Positions 9,364 through 20,200 of a DNA stretch of 64,000 bases are shown here, in pieces (the first letter of the stretch is position 1; every line of letters begins with the position of its first letter). The position numbers and the translations under genes were made by a program. Source of the DNA: Muraenolepis orangiensis. Its lineage: Eukaryota > Chordata > Actinopteri > Gadiformes > Muraenolepididae. The DNA is taken from the NCBI GenBank assembly GCA_027704905.1, contig CM051019.1, positions 23,551,741-23,615,740 of the forward strand. Reading direction: 5' to 3'. The notes below the pieces were generated by a model. That model was not told where the DNA came from. It saw nothing but the letters and a program-made list of their open reading frames with translations, and did not search any database.

Positions 9364-9417
9364 ATGCAAAGCGCTTTGGATAAAAGCGCTATATAAAAGC
9401 CGGCATTATTATTATTT
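9364..9417 (+). mobile_element. LINE/SINE-type 3' tail fragment
   Basis: The hairpin GCGCTTTGGATAAAAGCGC (9371-9389) is followed by TATATAAAAG and an ATT microsatellite tail. It shares CGCTTTGGATAAAAGCG with the L2 tail at 6799-6815. Only the 3' end is visible. No coding part is recognised upstream, where the 16-bp repeat lies. Confidence 0.6.
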
Positions 9418-9684
9418 AGTTCTAGCGTCACATCGCGTGCGTATACAAGACAATCGAAGCTATCTATTATTAGTCCTAGTTATCCATCACTCTCACGCTC
9501 CGTCGTACTTAAACACACTTGCATAACTGCATCCGTATATATTCCCCCGGCTGGTTAGGCCACTGATTGAGTGTGATTCCGACGCTGAACGCCCAAGGTT
9601 ATTGTAATCATATATTATTGTCACACTAAAAAAAAAATCCAAACAGGAGAGGGAGCAGGAGGTTGACTTTCTCAATTCCATTCT

Positions 9685-9687
<3 letters not shown>
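9418..9687. other. No recognisable feature
   Basis: This is unique-looking sequence with a short poly-A run near 9628. I checked for tRNA-like clover-leaf boxes and exon-like frames and saw none that I would support. Confidence 0.5.
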
Positions 9688-9762
<75 letters not shown>

Positions 9763-9773
9763 GGGGGAGAGGG

Positions 9774-9841
<68 letters not shown>
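9688..9841 (+). repeat. (GA)n microsatellite
   Basis: About 150 bp of GA dinucleotides are interrupted once by a G-rich GAGGGGGGAGAG block near 9753-9780. The open frames through it (Arg-Glu on plus, Ser-Leu on minus) are repeat artefacts. Confidence 0.97.
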
Positions 9842-9844
<3 letters not shown>

Positions 9845-10928
9845 CGAGGAAATGACTGAAAGAAGGCGGGGGAGGAGCAGGAAGGAGACGGGTCCACCAC
9901 AGCTGAGGTCAACCAACAGGGAAGTGACACACGTAGACATGCAGCAACACACACACACATGAGGGAAGCCGTTGACCTGAGAAGCACGACACGCACCACA
10001 ACCAGGCACATACACACTGAATATCTAGAAAATATTGATCCAGAACAGTCTTTTCTATCACTGATTTATATAACAATTAACAGTGGTATTTAATTGATCA
10101 ACAACCTGACCCTAACCCTGACTCCAACCACTAACCCTTCTAACCGAAAACGTTTATTGTTTTCTTTTTGATATTTTAATTTGATTTATTTTTACATGTT
10201 AATTCTGGATGCTTTGGTCGGTGTGCGCCTGCAGACATTGAGGAGGAAATCACTTAAGGTGCTGGTCTAACTGGGACAGCGTAAACCAAGCGCTCCCTGC
10301 TAGTCGGTTGTCAAGTGAAGATTCCCTCCCCGTCCTTTCCTCCCCTTGTAGTGATCTCAAGCTTCTCCTTGGTGTCTGGCAGGAGGCAGACTGACTGGGT
10401 TCTCCTTTTGGAGCCCTGGTGACCACAAGAAGAAGCTGTTGTTGTGTTTTATTGAGGAATTATTTTGTGATATTGTTATTTCATTTCATTTATTTGTATT
10501 GATTATCTTTTGTTTTTTGTTTTAGATGAAGGTGAACATTGAATAACATTGGTTCTCTCTATATACACAAGACATCATAGAGAACTACATAGCAATAGGG
10601 CACATTCAAGGATGGCCTAGTCAAGCATATTGACATTCATTTCATAGATATCGCTGAAAGAAAGGAAAGTAAAATATGTTGCTAAGAACAGACACATTCA
10701 GTAGATGAGTACACTAAGTGTAGCCACATGCATGGTTATCTCTACGTCTAAAAGACAATGCCCACCCAGCCACAAACTGTATTCACACAATAACATTATT
10801 GCTCACATCCAGGCTTAGTCAATACAGTCACCCAGTTACTCCAAGCTACACATCCACGACAATTAGCATGAATACGTCATTAACTACTAACCACTTTGAG
10901 ACATCCTGGTGGATGTTGGGGAGTGGGA
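9842..10928. other. No recognisable gene
   Basis: Unique-looking, mostly AT-rich sequence with no motif-bearing frame. A short CCCTAACCCT-like stretch at about 10110-10140 and a T-rich region near 10440-10520 are the only local features. I found no N-terminal half of the Ig-like exon here. Confidence 0.5.
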
Positions 10929-11322
10929 ATTCCTGTCACCGTTTCCCCAGCCCTCGCCCAGGTAGCCACGCCCCCTTATCACGTCCCGCATTCCTGTCAC
11001 CGTTTCCCCAGCCCTCGCCCAGGTAGCCACGCCCCCTTATCACGTCCCGCATTCCTGTCACCGTTTCCCCAGCCCTCGCCCAGGTAGCCACGCCCCCTTA
11101 TCACGTCCCGCATTCCTGTCACCGTTTCCCCAGCCCTCACCCAGGTAGCCACGCCCCCTTATCACGTCCCGCATTCCTGTCACCGTTTCCCCAGCCCTCA
11201 CCCAGGTAGCCACGCCCCCTTATCATGTCCCGCATTCCTGTCACCGTTTCCCCAGCCCTCACCCAGGTAGCCACGCCCCCTTATCACGTCCCGCATTCCT
11301 GTCACCGTTTCCCCAGCCCTCG
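10929..11322 (+). repeat. 61-bp minisatellite, six units plus a partial
   Basis: Units start at 10929, 10990, 11051, 11112, 11173 and 11234, with a 28-bp partial at 11295-11322. Each begins ATTCCTGTCACCG and contains a GGTAGCCACGCCCCC core. Units 1-3 carry CTCGCCC and units 4-6 CTCACCC; unit 5 also has ATCATG instead of ATCACG. These are mostly CpG to CpA changes. The array stops where LINE sequence begins. Confidence 0.97.
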
Positions 11323-11345
11323 TTCTGTTTAAATATTAAATATTT

Positions 11346-11913
11346 AAATCTAAACTTAAAACCTACCTTTTTACATTGTCGTTTGGCGCCTAGGAGTGCC
11401 CCTCAGCTCTCATTACAGCTAAATCGACCCGTTAGTCAGCACTAGCATACCCCTGCTGCCGATGGTACTAGACTAGAGGTTCTCTACATGTTCCATGTCC
11501 ACCCTACCCCATCTAACCATACCGCAGTCTGCTTCTGTTTTCCAGTGTGCTGCTGTGATCCCCACCTGAAGGATACCGGCCAGCACCACACATAAATTAT
11601 ATTCTCATTTTACTATTTGTAGATTGTGTATATTATATGTATATTATTATTATTCTTATTTTATTTATTTATTGTACTTTGTACATTACTATAAGTCACT
11701 TATGGCACCCATTGCAATCCTGAACCATCCCTGGAAGGAGGGACTTCCACTCTGTGTTCCTTCCCAAGATTTCTTCCTACGTAATTAAGGGAGTGTTTTC
11801 TTTCTCTTTCTTTCTAGGGTTTGGGGGTGTTGTAAACATGTGGCATGTGAAGCCCTTTGAGACTATAACTGTGATTAAGGGCTATACAAATAAAATTGAC
11901 AGAGAACTTGACT
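11346..11913 (+). mobile_element. LINE 3'-end fragment inserted in the Ig-like exon
   Basis: The last 15 codons of an L2/CR1-type reverse transcriptase (KSKLKTYLFTLSFGA, stop TAG 11391-11393) are followed by a long 3' UTR. Its tail has a hairpin GCCCTT (11852-11857) / AAGGGC (11877-11882), TATACAAATAAAATTGAC and short TTGAC-like repeats. The 5' side is truncated close to the end of the 61-bp minisatellite. The 3' side directly abuts Ig-like coding sequence. I found no clear target-site duplication, because the left flank is the minisatellite. Confidence 0.75.
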
Positions 11914-11916
11914 TGT

Positions 11917-12028
11917 TCTCTGGTCATAAAGAAGATGGGTAATAAAGATGAAGGTGATTACACCTGCAGACAGATGTCATCATCGGGACGATACGTCGAT
12001 CAGGCATGGTATGACCTAAAACTTATAA
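11917..12028 (+). pseudogene. C-terminal half of an immunoglobulin V-like domain exon, 5' part missing
   Basis: The open frame SLVIKKMGNKDEGDYTCRQ continues to YVDQAWYDLKLI and ends with ATAA|GTAAGA, a good donor (GT 12029-12030) in phase 1. The D-x-G-D-Y-x-C pattern is the F-strand signature of V-set Ig domains, with Cys being the second half of the domain disulphide. Strand A to E with the first Cys should lie upstream, but LINE sequence is there instead. Phase-1 exit is usual for Ig-domain exons and matches the two exons downstream. Inference: remnant of a cell-surface Ig-superfamily receptor gene, such as a fish immune-type receptor. The exact family is not determined. Confidence 0.6.
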
Positions 12029-12718
12029 GTAAGAAATTATATTTCAATCGATTTACCTAAATGTACACTTTGGGGTTCAATCCATTGAACCCAAACGTAC
12101 CCAAACTATGTTTCAATCTTTTAAATATTTTAGCCTACATGTGAGGGTCCCTTAAGGTGATCTCCAGGTGTAAATCTAAACGTTGCCCCAGCCAAGGTTC
12201 TCATTTGATTGTCCCGGTCCCCATGAACATGTTCTGCCCGTAGGGGCCTCCATAAACCAAGGCTAAGACATGGGTGGTGTTTGCGGGGGCCTGCTGCTTC
12301 TTGGTTGGTCAGACTCATGACTTTGGTTGTAAATTGGATTCTGGCAAACAGAAAGAGACAGTGATTTGTGGAAAGGGGGGGGGGGGGGGGGTCTGTCTTC
12401 CTGCTGGTCAGCTGGACTCACCTGGTCCTCCCGGGTGCTGGACTCACCTGGTCCAAGAGAAACAAATTCCCCAGAATTAGTTAACAATTGGTTTTATGTT
12501 TTTGAACAAATACATGAATGAATTGAAAAGTGTAAATTAAAAGCGAAATGGAGAGTTTTCTCACTCCAGCAGTGTCACGGCGTAATAATTAGTGAAATAA
12601 TTAATCTCATGAATCTGCTAAAAATGTGATAAAGATCACAAGTTGTCACAGAACTGTACTGATTCCACATGTCTTTGTTTTTGACTTTGCTCTGGTTTTA
12701 ATCCACACGGAGCAGCAG
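12029..12718. other. Intron-like stretch of the Ig-like gene, nothing coding recognised
   Basis: It lies between the donor at 12029 and the acceptor before 12719. It holds the poly-G run at 12375-12391 and a nearby direct repeat of GCTGGACTCACCTGGTCC. From 12616 onward the sequence is shared with 23991 onward. No other exon is evident. Confidence 0.45.
12375..12391 (+). repeat. Poly-G run of 17
   Basis: An uninterrupted run of 17 G follows GAAA. Its length is a likely sequencing or assembly uncertainty. Confidence 0.9.
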
Positions 12719-12775
12719 GCACAACTCACACAAGCACGTCTAAACCAAGCCCAACTGTACCGAAAGTTGAGCTTG
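12719..12775 (+). CDS. Stalk-like exon 1 of the Ig-like gene (partial gene, possibly dead)
   Basis: The acceptor GGAGCAGCAG precedes 12719 and the donor CTTG|GTACAG follows 12775. The exon is 57 bp, phase 1 at both ends, reading TTHTSTSKPSPTVPKVEL. Ser, Thr and Pro dominate, as in an O-glycosylated extracellular stalk. It aligns with the exon at 13178 (TTxTSTSxP), so the two look like an internal exon duplication. It would join in frame to the Ig-like exon ending at 12028. The 5' gene half and any membrane exon were not found, and a LINE has destroyed the V exon. A second copy is at 24094-24150. Confidence 0.45.
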
Positions 12776-13177
12776 GTACAGGATTTCATTTCTGTCTTGT
12801 GGAGCCAAGTTTCAAAATGTCGTCTTTATCCATCCCTGGTTACTCTGATATGACATGGTGGTGGAAGCTATTGTGGTCAAGGAACGTGTTTGAAACCTGA
12901 CGATCTAACATCTTCAACAAACGTATGATGAAATCATCCCACATCGTTCAGTTTTAACTGTAAACATTAGTTCAATTATGTTAACATTTGAAGATGTTTT
13001 GTTTTGTTCAGATTTAACTTTTAGACATGAACTAAATCAGTAACTTATACAAGATATTAAAAATAGATCTTGTCCAAAACGATATCTTCAGTCATATTTG
13101 TTGTAAAGAGTGATGAAGATACTAATTCTGTGTTTCTCTTTGTTCTGTCCTTGCTTCTAATCCACACGGAGCCACAG

Positions 13178-13231
13178 GCACAACTAACACAAGCACATCC
13201 AACCCGACCGTAGCCGACCACACAGTGAAAG
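13178..13231 (+). CDS. Stalk-like exon 2 of the Ig-like gene (partial gene, possibly dead)
   Basis: The acceptor GGAGCCACAG precedes 13178 and the donor AAAG|GTATGT follows 13231. The exon is 54 bp, phase 1 on both sides, reading TTNTSTSNPTVADHTVK. The preceding intron ends TTGTTCTGTCCTTGCTTCTAATCC before the acceptor, and the same tract in diverged form precedes exon 1. A possible further phase-1 exon starts after TTGACAG near 13421 but I cannot support its end. A second copy is at 24553-24606. Confidence 0.45.
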
Positions 13232-13683
13232 GTATGTCTTCTCTAACTTGCTTTGGACTGTGTTGTGTTCCAAATGGAACCTTTCTGTCTGTCTATCAGT
13301 GATACCGTGTGGACTTATAATCATAAATCATCAACATCGTAATATCGTCTTGTGTTGAAAAAGTTATGTGTTGTGAGTAACACCTATGGTGAGTATCACA
13401 CTTCCTACTTCTGGTTGACAGCCACAGAGGGACTGGGGACGGACGTTGTTAACCACAAGTTGCAACAATTCTGCAAAACTAGTTTGCAATAGATGTAGAT
13501 AAAATTCTGTTATCAATTAGTTGAAAAGAGGAAGAGTTTTAGAAGTGTGGTTTTAGAGGCGGAATCTGCATGAAGAGACCATCAAAACATCCATGTAGTT
13601 TAATGGTTCACAAATATTGTATTATATTTAAGAGGTTTTTAGTTATTGTGGTTGAAATATATGTATATGTATATAACAAATTG
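13232..13683. other. Intron-like or intergenic stretch, nothing firmly recognised
   Basis: Apart from the possible phase-1 acceptor near 13421, I see no exon with both splice sites. AT-rich sequence leads into the LINE relic at 13684. Confidence 0.4.
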
Positions 13684-14128
13684 GTCTGGGCCAAGAACTC
13701 TGAGGCCGTGTACAAGAAGGGCCAGAGCCGTCTCTACTTCCTGCGGAGGCTACGGTCCTTCAACGTTTGTAACACGATGCTGAAGATGTTCTACCAGTCG
13801 GTGGTAGCCAGTGCCATCTTCTCCGGTGTCGTGTGCTGGGGAAGCAGGTTGAGGTCAGCAGACGCCAACAAGATCAGCAGGATGGTCAGGAAGGCTGGCG
13901 CTGTCCTGGGGGTCCAGCTGGACTCCTTGTTGGTGGTGTCTGAGAGGAGGATGCTGCACAAGCTGCGTAGTATCCTTGACAACTCTCACCCTCTCCCTCA
14001 GGTGCTAGTTTTGTTATTTAGTTTTTAGGTATTAGTATATTTTTGTGTGCATTTATTCCCCCTGTTTCAACTGTTGCACCTTAATTTCCCTCGGGATAAA
14101 TAAAGTTATCTTGAATCTTGAATCTTGA
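13684..14128 (+). mobile_element. LINE relic (C-terminal RT region plus 3' tail), copy 1
   Basis: Coding similarity runs from 13684 to about 14000: NSEAVYKKGQSRLYFLRRL, FNVCNTMLKMFYQSVVAS, VVCWGSRLRSADANKIS and LRSILDNSHPLP, typical of the C-terminal region of a common fish LINE, probably Rex/Babar-like. The frame then enters TAG at 14026-14028, and the 3' UTR is internally shortened. The tail is TTAATTTCCCTCGGGATAAA and TAAAGTTAT followed by three CTTGAAT repeats. It lacks the catalytic RT core and is dead. Confidence 0.8.
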
Positions 14129-14154
14129 ATATATATATATATATATATATATAT
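14129..14154. repeat. (AT)n microsatellite
   Basis: About 13 AT units directly follow the LINE tail. The copy at 25504-25529 has exactly the same length. Confidence 0.95.
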
Positions 14155-14266
14155 GTAAATTGTGACAGAGTAGAGATTTTTATAAAATATTTATAAATTC
14201 AATATGTAGGTGAGCTTTGGTGGCATGAGTCACAGTTGCCATGGAAATGTGTCTTAATCATTTTGT

Positions 14267-17200
14267 GCATCCACCCACTCAAACGCATCCACCCACTCAA
14301 ACGCATCCACCCACTCAAACGCATCCACCCACTCACACGCATTCACCCACTCACACGCATCAACCCACTCACACACATCCACCCACTCACACACATCCAC
14401 CCACTCACACGCATCCACCCACTCACACACATCCACCCACTCACACGCATCCACCCACTCACACGCATCCACCCACTCACACGCATCCACCCACTCACAC
14501 GCATCCACCCACTCACACACATCAACCCACTCACACGCATCCACCCACTTACACACATTCACCCACTCACACACATCCACCCACTCACACGCATCAACCC
14601 ACTCACACGCATTCACCCACTCACACACATCAACTCACTCACACGCATTCACCCGCTCACACACATCCACCCACTCACACACATTCACGCATCCACCCAC
14701 TCACACACATCCACCCACTCACACGCATCCACCCACTCACACGCATTCACCCACTCACACGCATTCACCCACTCACACGCATCCACCCACTCACACGCAT
14801 CCACCCACTTACACACATTCACCCACTCACATGCATCCACCCACTCACTCACACACATTCATCCACTCACACGCATCAACCCACTCATACACATTCATCC
14901 ACTCCCATTCATTCATCCACTCCCACACATTCACCCACTCACACGCATCCACCCACTCACACACATCCACCCACTCACACGCATCCACCCACTCACACAC
15001 ATCCACCCACTCACACACATCCACCCACTCACACGCATCAACCCACTCACACGCATTCACCCACTCACACACATCCACCCACTCACACACATCAACCCAC
15101 TCACACGCATCAACCCACTCACACGCATTCACCCACTCACACACATCCACCCACTCACACACATCCACCCACTCACACACATCCACCCACTCACACGCAT
15201 CCACCCACTCACACACATCCACCCACTCACACGCATCCACCCACTCACACGCATCCACCCACTTACACACATTCACCCACTCACACACATCCACCCACTC
15301 ACACGCATCAACCCACTCACACGCATTCACCCACTCACACACATCCACCCACTCACACGCATCCACCCACTCACACGCATCCACCCACTCACACGCATCC
15401 ACCCACTCACACGCATCCACCCACTCACACGCATCAACCCACTCACACGCATCCACCCACTTACACACATTCACCCACTCACACACATCCACCCACTCAC
15501 ACGCATCAACCCACTCACACGCATTCACCCACTCACACACATCAACTCACTCACACGCATTCACCCGCTCACACACATCCACCCACTCACACACATTCAC
15601 GCATCCACCCACTCACACACATCCACCCACTCACACGCATCCACCCACTCACACGCATTCACCCACTCACACGCATCCACCCACTCACACGCATCCACCC
15701 ACTCACACACATCAACCCACTCACACGCATTCACCCACTCACACGCATTCACCCACTCACACGCATCCACCCACTCACACGCATCCACCCACTCACACAC
15801 ATCAACCCACTCACACGCATTCACCCACTCACACACATCCACCCACTCACACACATTCACGCATCCACCCACTCACACGCATCCACCCACTCACACGCAT
15901 CCACCCACTCACATGCATTCACCCACTCACACGCATCCACCCACTCACACGCATCCACCCACTTACACACATTCACCCACTCACATGCATCCACCCACTC
16001 ACTCACACACATTCATCCACTCACACGCATCAACCCACTCATACACATTCATCCACTCCCATTCATTCATCCACTCCCACACATTCACCCACTCACACGC
16101 ATCCACCCACTCACACACATCCACCCACTCACACGCATCCACCCACTCACACACATCCACCCACTCACACACATCCACCCACTCACACGCATCAACCCAC
16201 TCACACGCATTCACCCACTCACACGCATCCACCCACTCACACACATCCACCCACTCACACGCATCCACCCACTCACACGCATCCACCCACTCACACGCAT
16301 CCACCCACTCACACGCATCCACCCACTCACACACATCAACCCACTCACACGCATCCACCCACTTACACACATTCACCCACTCACACACATCCACCCACTC
16401 ACACGCATCAACCCACTCACACGCATTCACCCACTCACACACATCAACTCACTCACACGCATTCACCCGCTCACACACATCCACCCACTCACACACATTC
16501 ACGCATCCACCCACTCACACACATCCACCCACTCACACGCATCCACCCACTCACACGCATTCACCCACTCACACGCATTCACCCACTCACACGCATCCAC
16601 CCACTCACACGCATCCACCCACTTACACACATTCACCCACTCACATGCATCCACCCACTCACTCACACACATTCATCCACTCACACGCATCAACCCACTC
16701 ATACACATTCATCCACTCCCATTCATTCATCCACTCCCACACATTCACCCACTCACACGCATCCACCCACTCACACACATCCACCCACTCACACGCATCC
16801 ACCCACTCACACACATCCACCCACTCACACACATCCACCCACTCACACGCATCAACCCACTCACACGCATTCACCCACTCACACACATCCACCCACTCAC
16901 ACACATCAACCCACTCACACGCATCAACCCACTCACACGCATTCACCCACTCACACACATCCACCCACTCACACACATCCACCCACTCACACACATCCAC
17001 CCACTCACACGCATCCACCCACTCACACACATCCACCCACTCACACGCATCCACCCACTCACACGCATCCACCCACTTACACACATTCACCCACTCACAC
17101 ACATCCACCCACTCACACGCATCAACCCACTCACACGCATTCACCCACTCACACACATCCACCCACTCACACGCATCCACCCACTCACACGCATCCACCC

Positions 17201-20200
17201 ACTCACACGCATCCACCCACTCACACGCATCCACCCACTCACACGCATCAACCCACTCACACGCATCCACCCACTTACACACATTCACCCACTCACACAC
17301 ATCCACCCACTCACACGCATCAACCCACTCACACGCATTCACCCACTCACACACATCAACTCACTCACACGCATTCACCCGCTCACACACATCCACCCAC
17401 TCACACACATTCACGCATCCACCCACTCACACACATCCACCCACTCACACGCATCCACCCACTCACACGCATTCACCCACTCACACGCATCCACCCACTC
17501 ACACGCATCCACCCACTCACACACATCAACCCACTCACACGCATTCACCCACTCACACGCATTCACCCACTCACACGCATCCACCCACTCACACGCATCC
17601 ACCCACTCACACACATCAACCCACTCACACGCATTCACCCACTCACACACATCCACCCACTCACACACATTCACGCATCCACCCACTCACACGCATCCAC
17701 CCACTCACACGCATCCACCCACTCACACGCATTCACCCACTCACACGCATCCACCCACTCACACGCATCCACCCACTTACACACATTCACCCACTCACAT
17801 GCATCCACCCACTCACTCACACACATTCATCCACTCACACGCATCAACCCACTCATACACATTCATCCACTCCCATTCATTCATCCACTCCCACACATTC
17901 ACCCACTCACACGCATCCACCCACTCACACACATCCACCCACTCACACGCATCCACCCACTCACACACATCCACCCACTCACACACATCCACCCACTCAC
18001 ACGCATCAACCCACTCACACGCATTCACCCACTCACACACATCCACCCACTCACACACATCAACCCACTCACACGCATCAACCCACTCACACGCATTCAC
18101 CCACTCACACACATACACCCACTCACACACATCCACCCACTCACACACATCCACCCACTCACACGCATCCACCCACTCACACACATCCACCCACTCACAC
18201 GCATCCACCCACTCACACGCATCCACCCACTTACACGCATTCACCCACTCACACACATCCACCCACTCACACGCATCAACCCACTCACACGCATTCACCC
18301 ACTCACACACATCCACCCACTCACACGCATCCACCCACTCACACGCATCCACCCACTCACACGCATCCACCCACTCACACGCATCCACCCACTCACACGC
18401 ATCCACCCACTCACACGCATCCACCCACTCACACGCATCCACCCACTCACACACATCAACTCACTCACACGCATTCACCCGCTCACACACATCCACCCAC
18501 TCACACACATTCACGCATCCACCCCACTCACACACATCCACCCACTCACACGCATCCACCCACTCACACACATCCACCCACTCACACACATCCACCCACT
18601 CACACGCATCAACCCACTCACACGCATTCACCCACTCACACACATCCACCCACTCACACACATCAACCCACTCACACGCATCAACCCACTCACACGCATT
18701 CACCCACTCACACACATCCACCCACTCACACACATCCACCCACTCACACACATCCACCCACTCACACGCATCCACCCACTCACACACATCCACCCACTCA
18801 CACGCATCCACCCACTCACACGCATCCACCCACTTACACACATTCACCCACTCACACACATCCACCCACTCACACGCATCACCCACTCACACGCATTCAC
18901 CCACTCACACACATCCACCCACTCACACGCATCCACCCACTCACACGCATCCACCCACTCACACGCATCCACCCACTCACACGCATCCACCCACTCACAC
19001 GCATCAACCCACTCACACGCATCCACCCACTCACACACATTCACCCACTCACACACATCCACCCACTCACACGCATCAACCCACTCACACGCATTCACCC
19101 ACTCACACACATCAACCCACTCACACGCATTCACCCGCTCACACACATCCACCCACTCACACACATTCACGCATCCACCCACTCACACACATCCACCCAC
19201 TCACACGCATCCACCCACTCACACGCATTCACCCACTCACACGCATCCACCCACTCACACGCATCCACCCACTCACACACATCAACCCACTCACACGCAT
19301 TCACCCACTCACACGCATTCACCCACTCACACGCATCCACCCACTCACACGCATCCACCCACTCACACACATCAACCCACTCACACGCATTCACCCACTC
19401 ACACACATCCACCCACTCACACACATTCACGCATCCACCCACTCACACGCATCCACCCACTCACACGCATCCACCCACTCACACGCATTCACCCACTCAC
19501 ACGCATCCACCCACTCACACGCATCCACCCACTTACACACATTCACCCACTCACATGCATCCACCCACTCACTCACACACATTCATCCACTCACACGCAT
19601 CAACCCACTCATACACATTCATCCACTCCCATTCATTCATCCACTCCCACACATTCACCCACTCACACGCATCCACCCACTCACACACATCCACCCACTC
19701 ACACGCATCCACCCACTCACACACATCCACCCACTCACACACATCCACCCACTCACACGCATCAACCCACTCACACGCATTCACCCACTCACACGCATCC
19801 ACCCACTCACACACATCCACCCACTCACACGCATCCACCCACTCACACGCATCCACCCACTCACACGCATCCACCCACTCACACGCATCCACCCACTCAC
19901 ACACATCAACCCACTCACACGCATCCACCCACTTACACACATTCACCCACTCACACACATCCACCCACTCACACGCATCAACCCACTCACACGCATTCAC
20001 CCACTCACACACATCAACCCACTCACACGCATTCACCCACTCACACACATCCACCCACTCACACACATTCACGCATCCACCCACTCACACACATCCACCC
20101 ACTCACACGCATCCACCCACTCACACGCATCCACCCACTCACACGCATCCACCCACTCACACGCATCCACCCACTCACACGCATCCACCCACTCACACAT

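Larger units (their letters stand above)
12616..14266. repeat. Segmental duplication, copy 1 (unique part)
   Basis: This matches 23991-25641 at a constant offset of 11375 bp. Every stretch I compared was identical, including both stalk-like exons, the LINE relic and the (AT)n tract of the same length. The left junction is TGCTAAAAATG at 12616. The match continues into the satellite up to about 14765. Confidence 0.93.

Noticed and set aside
9440..9610. tRNA-like gene
   Set aside because: I checked for A/B box spacing and a paired acceptor stem and found neither.
9663..9962. Arg-Glu repeat protein frame on the plus strand and Ser-Leu frame on the minus strand
   Set aside because: These are translations of a (GA)n microsatellite.
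10100..10145. Interstitial telomere sequence (CCCTAACCCT)
   Set aside because: Only one short degenerate stretch, not a tandem hexamer array.
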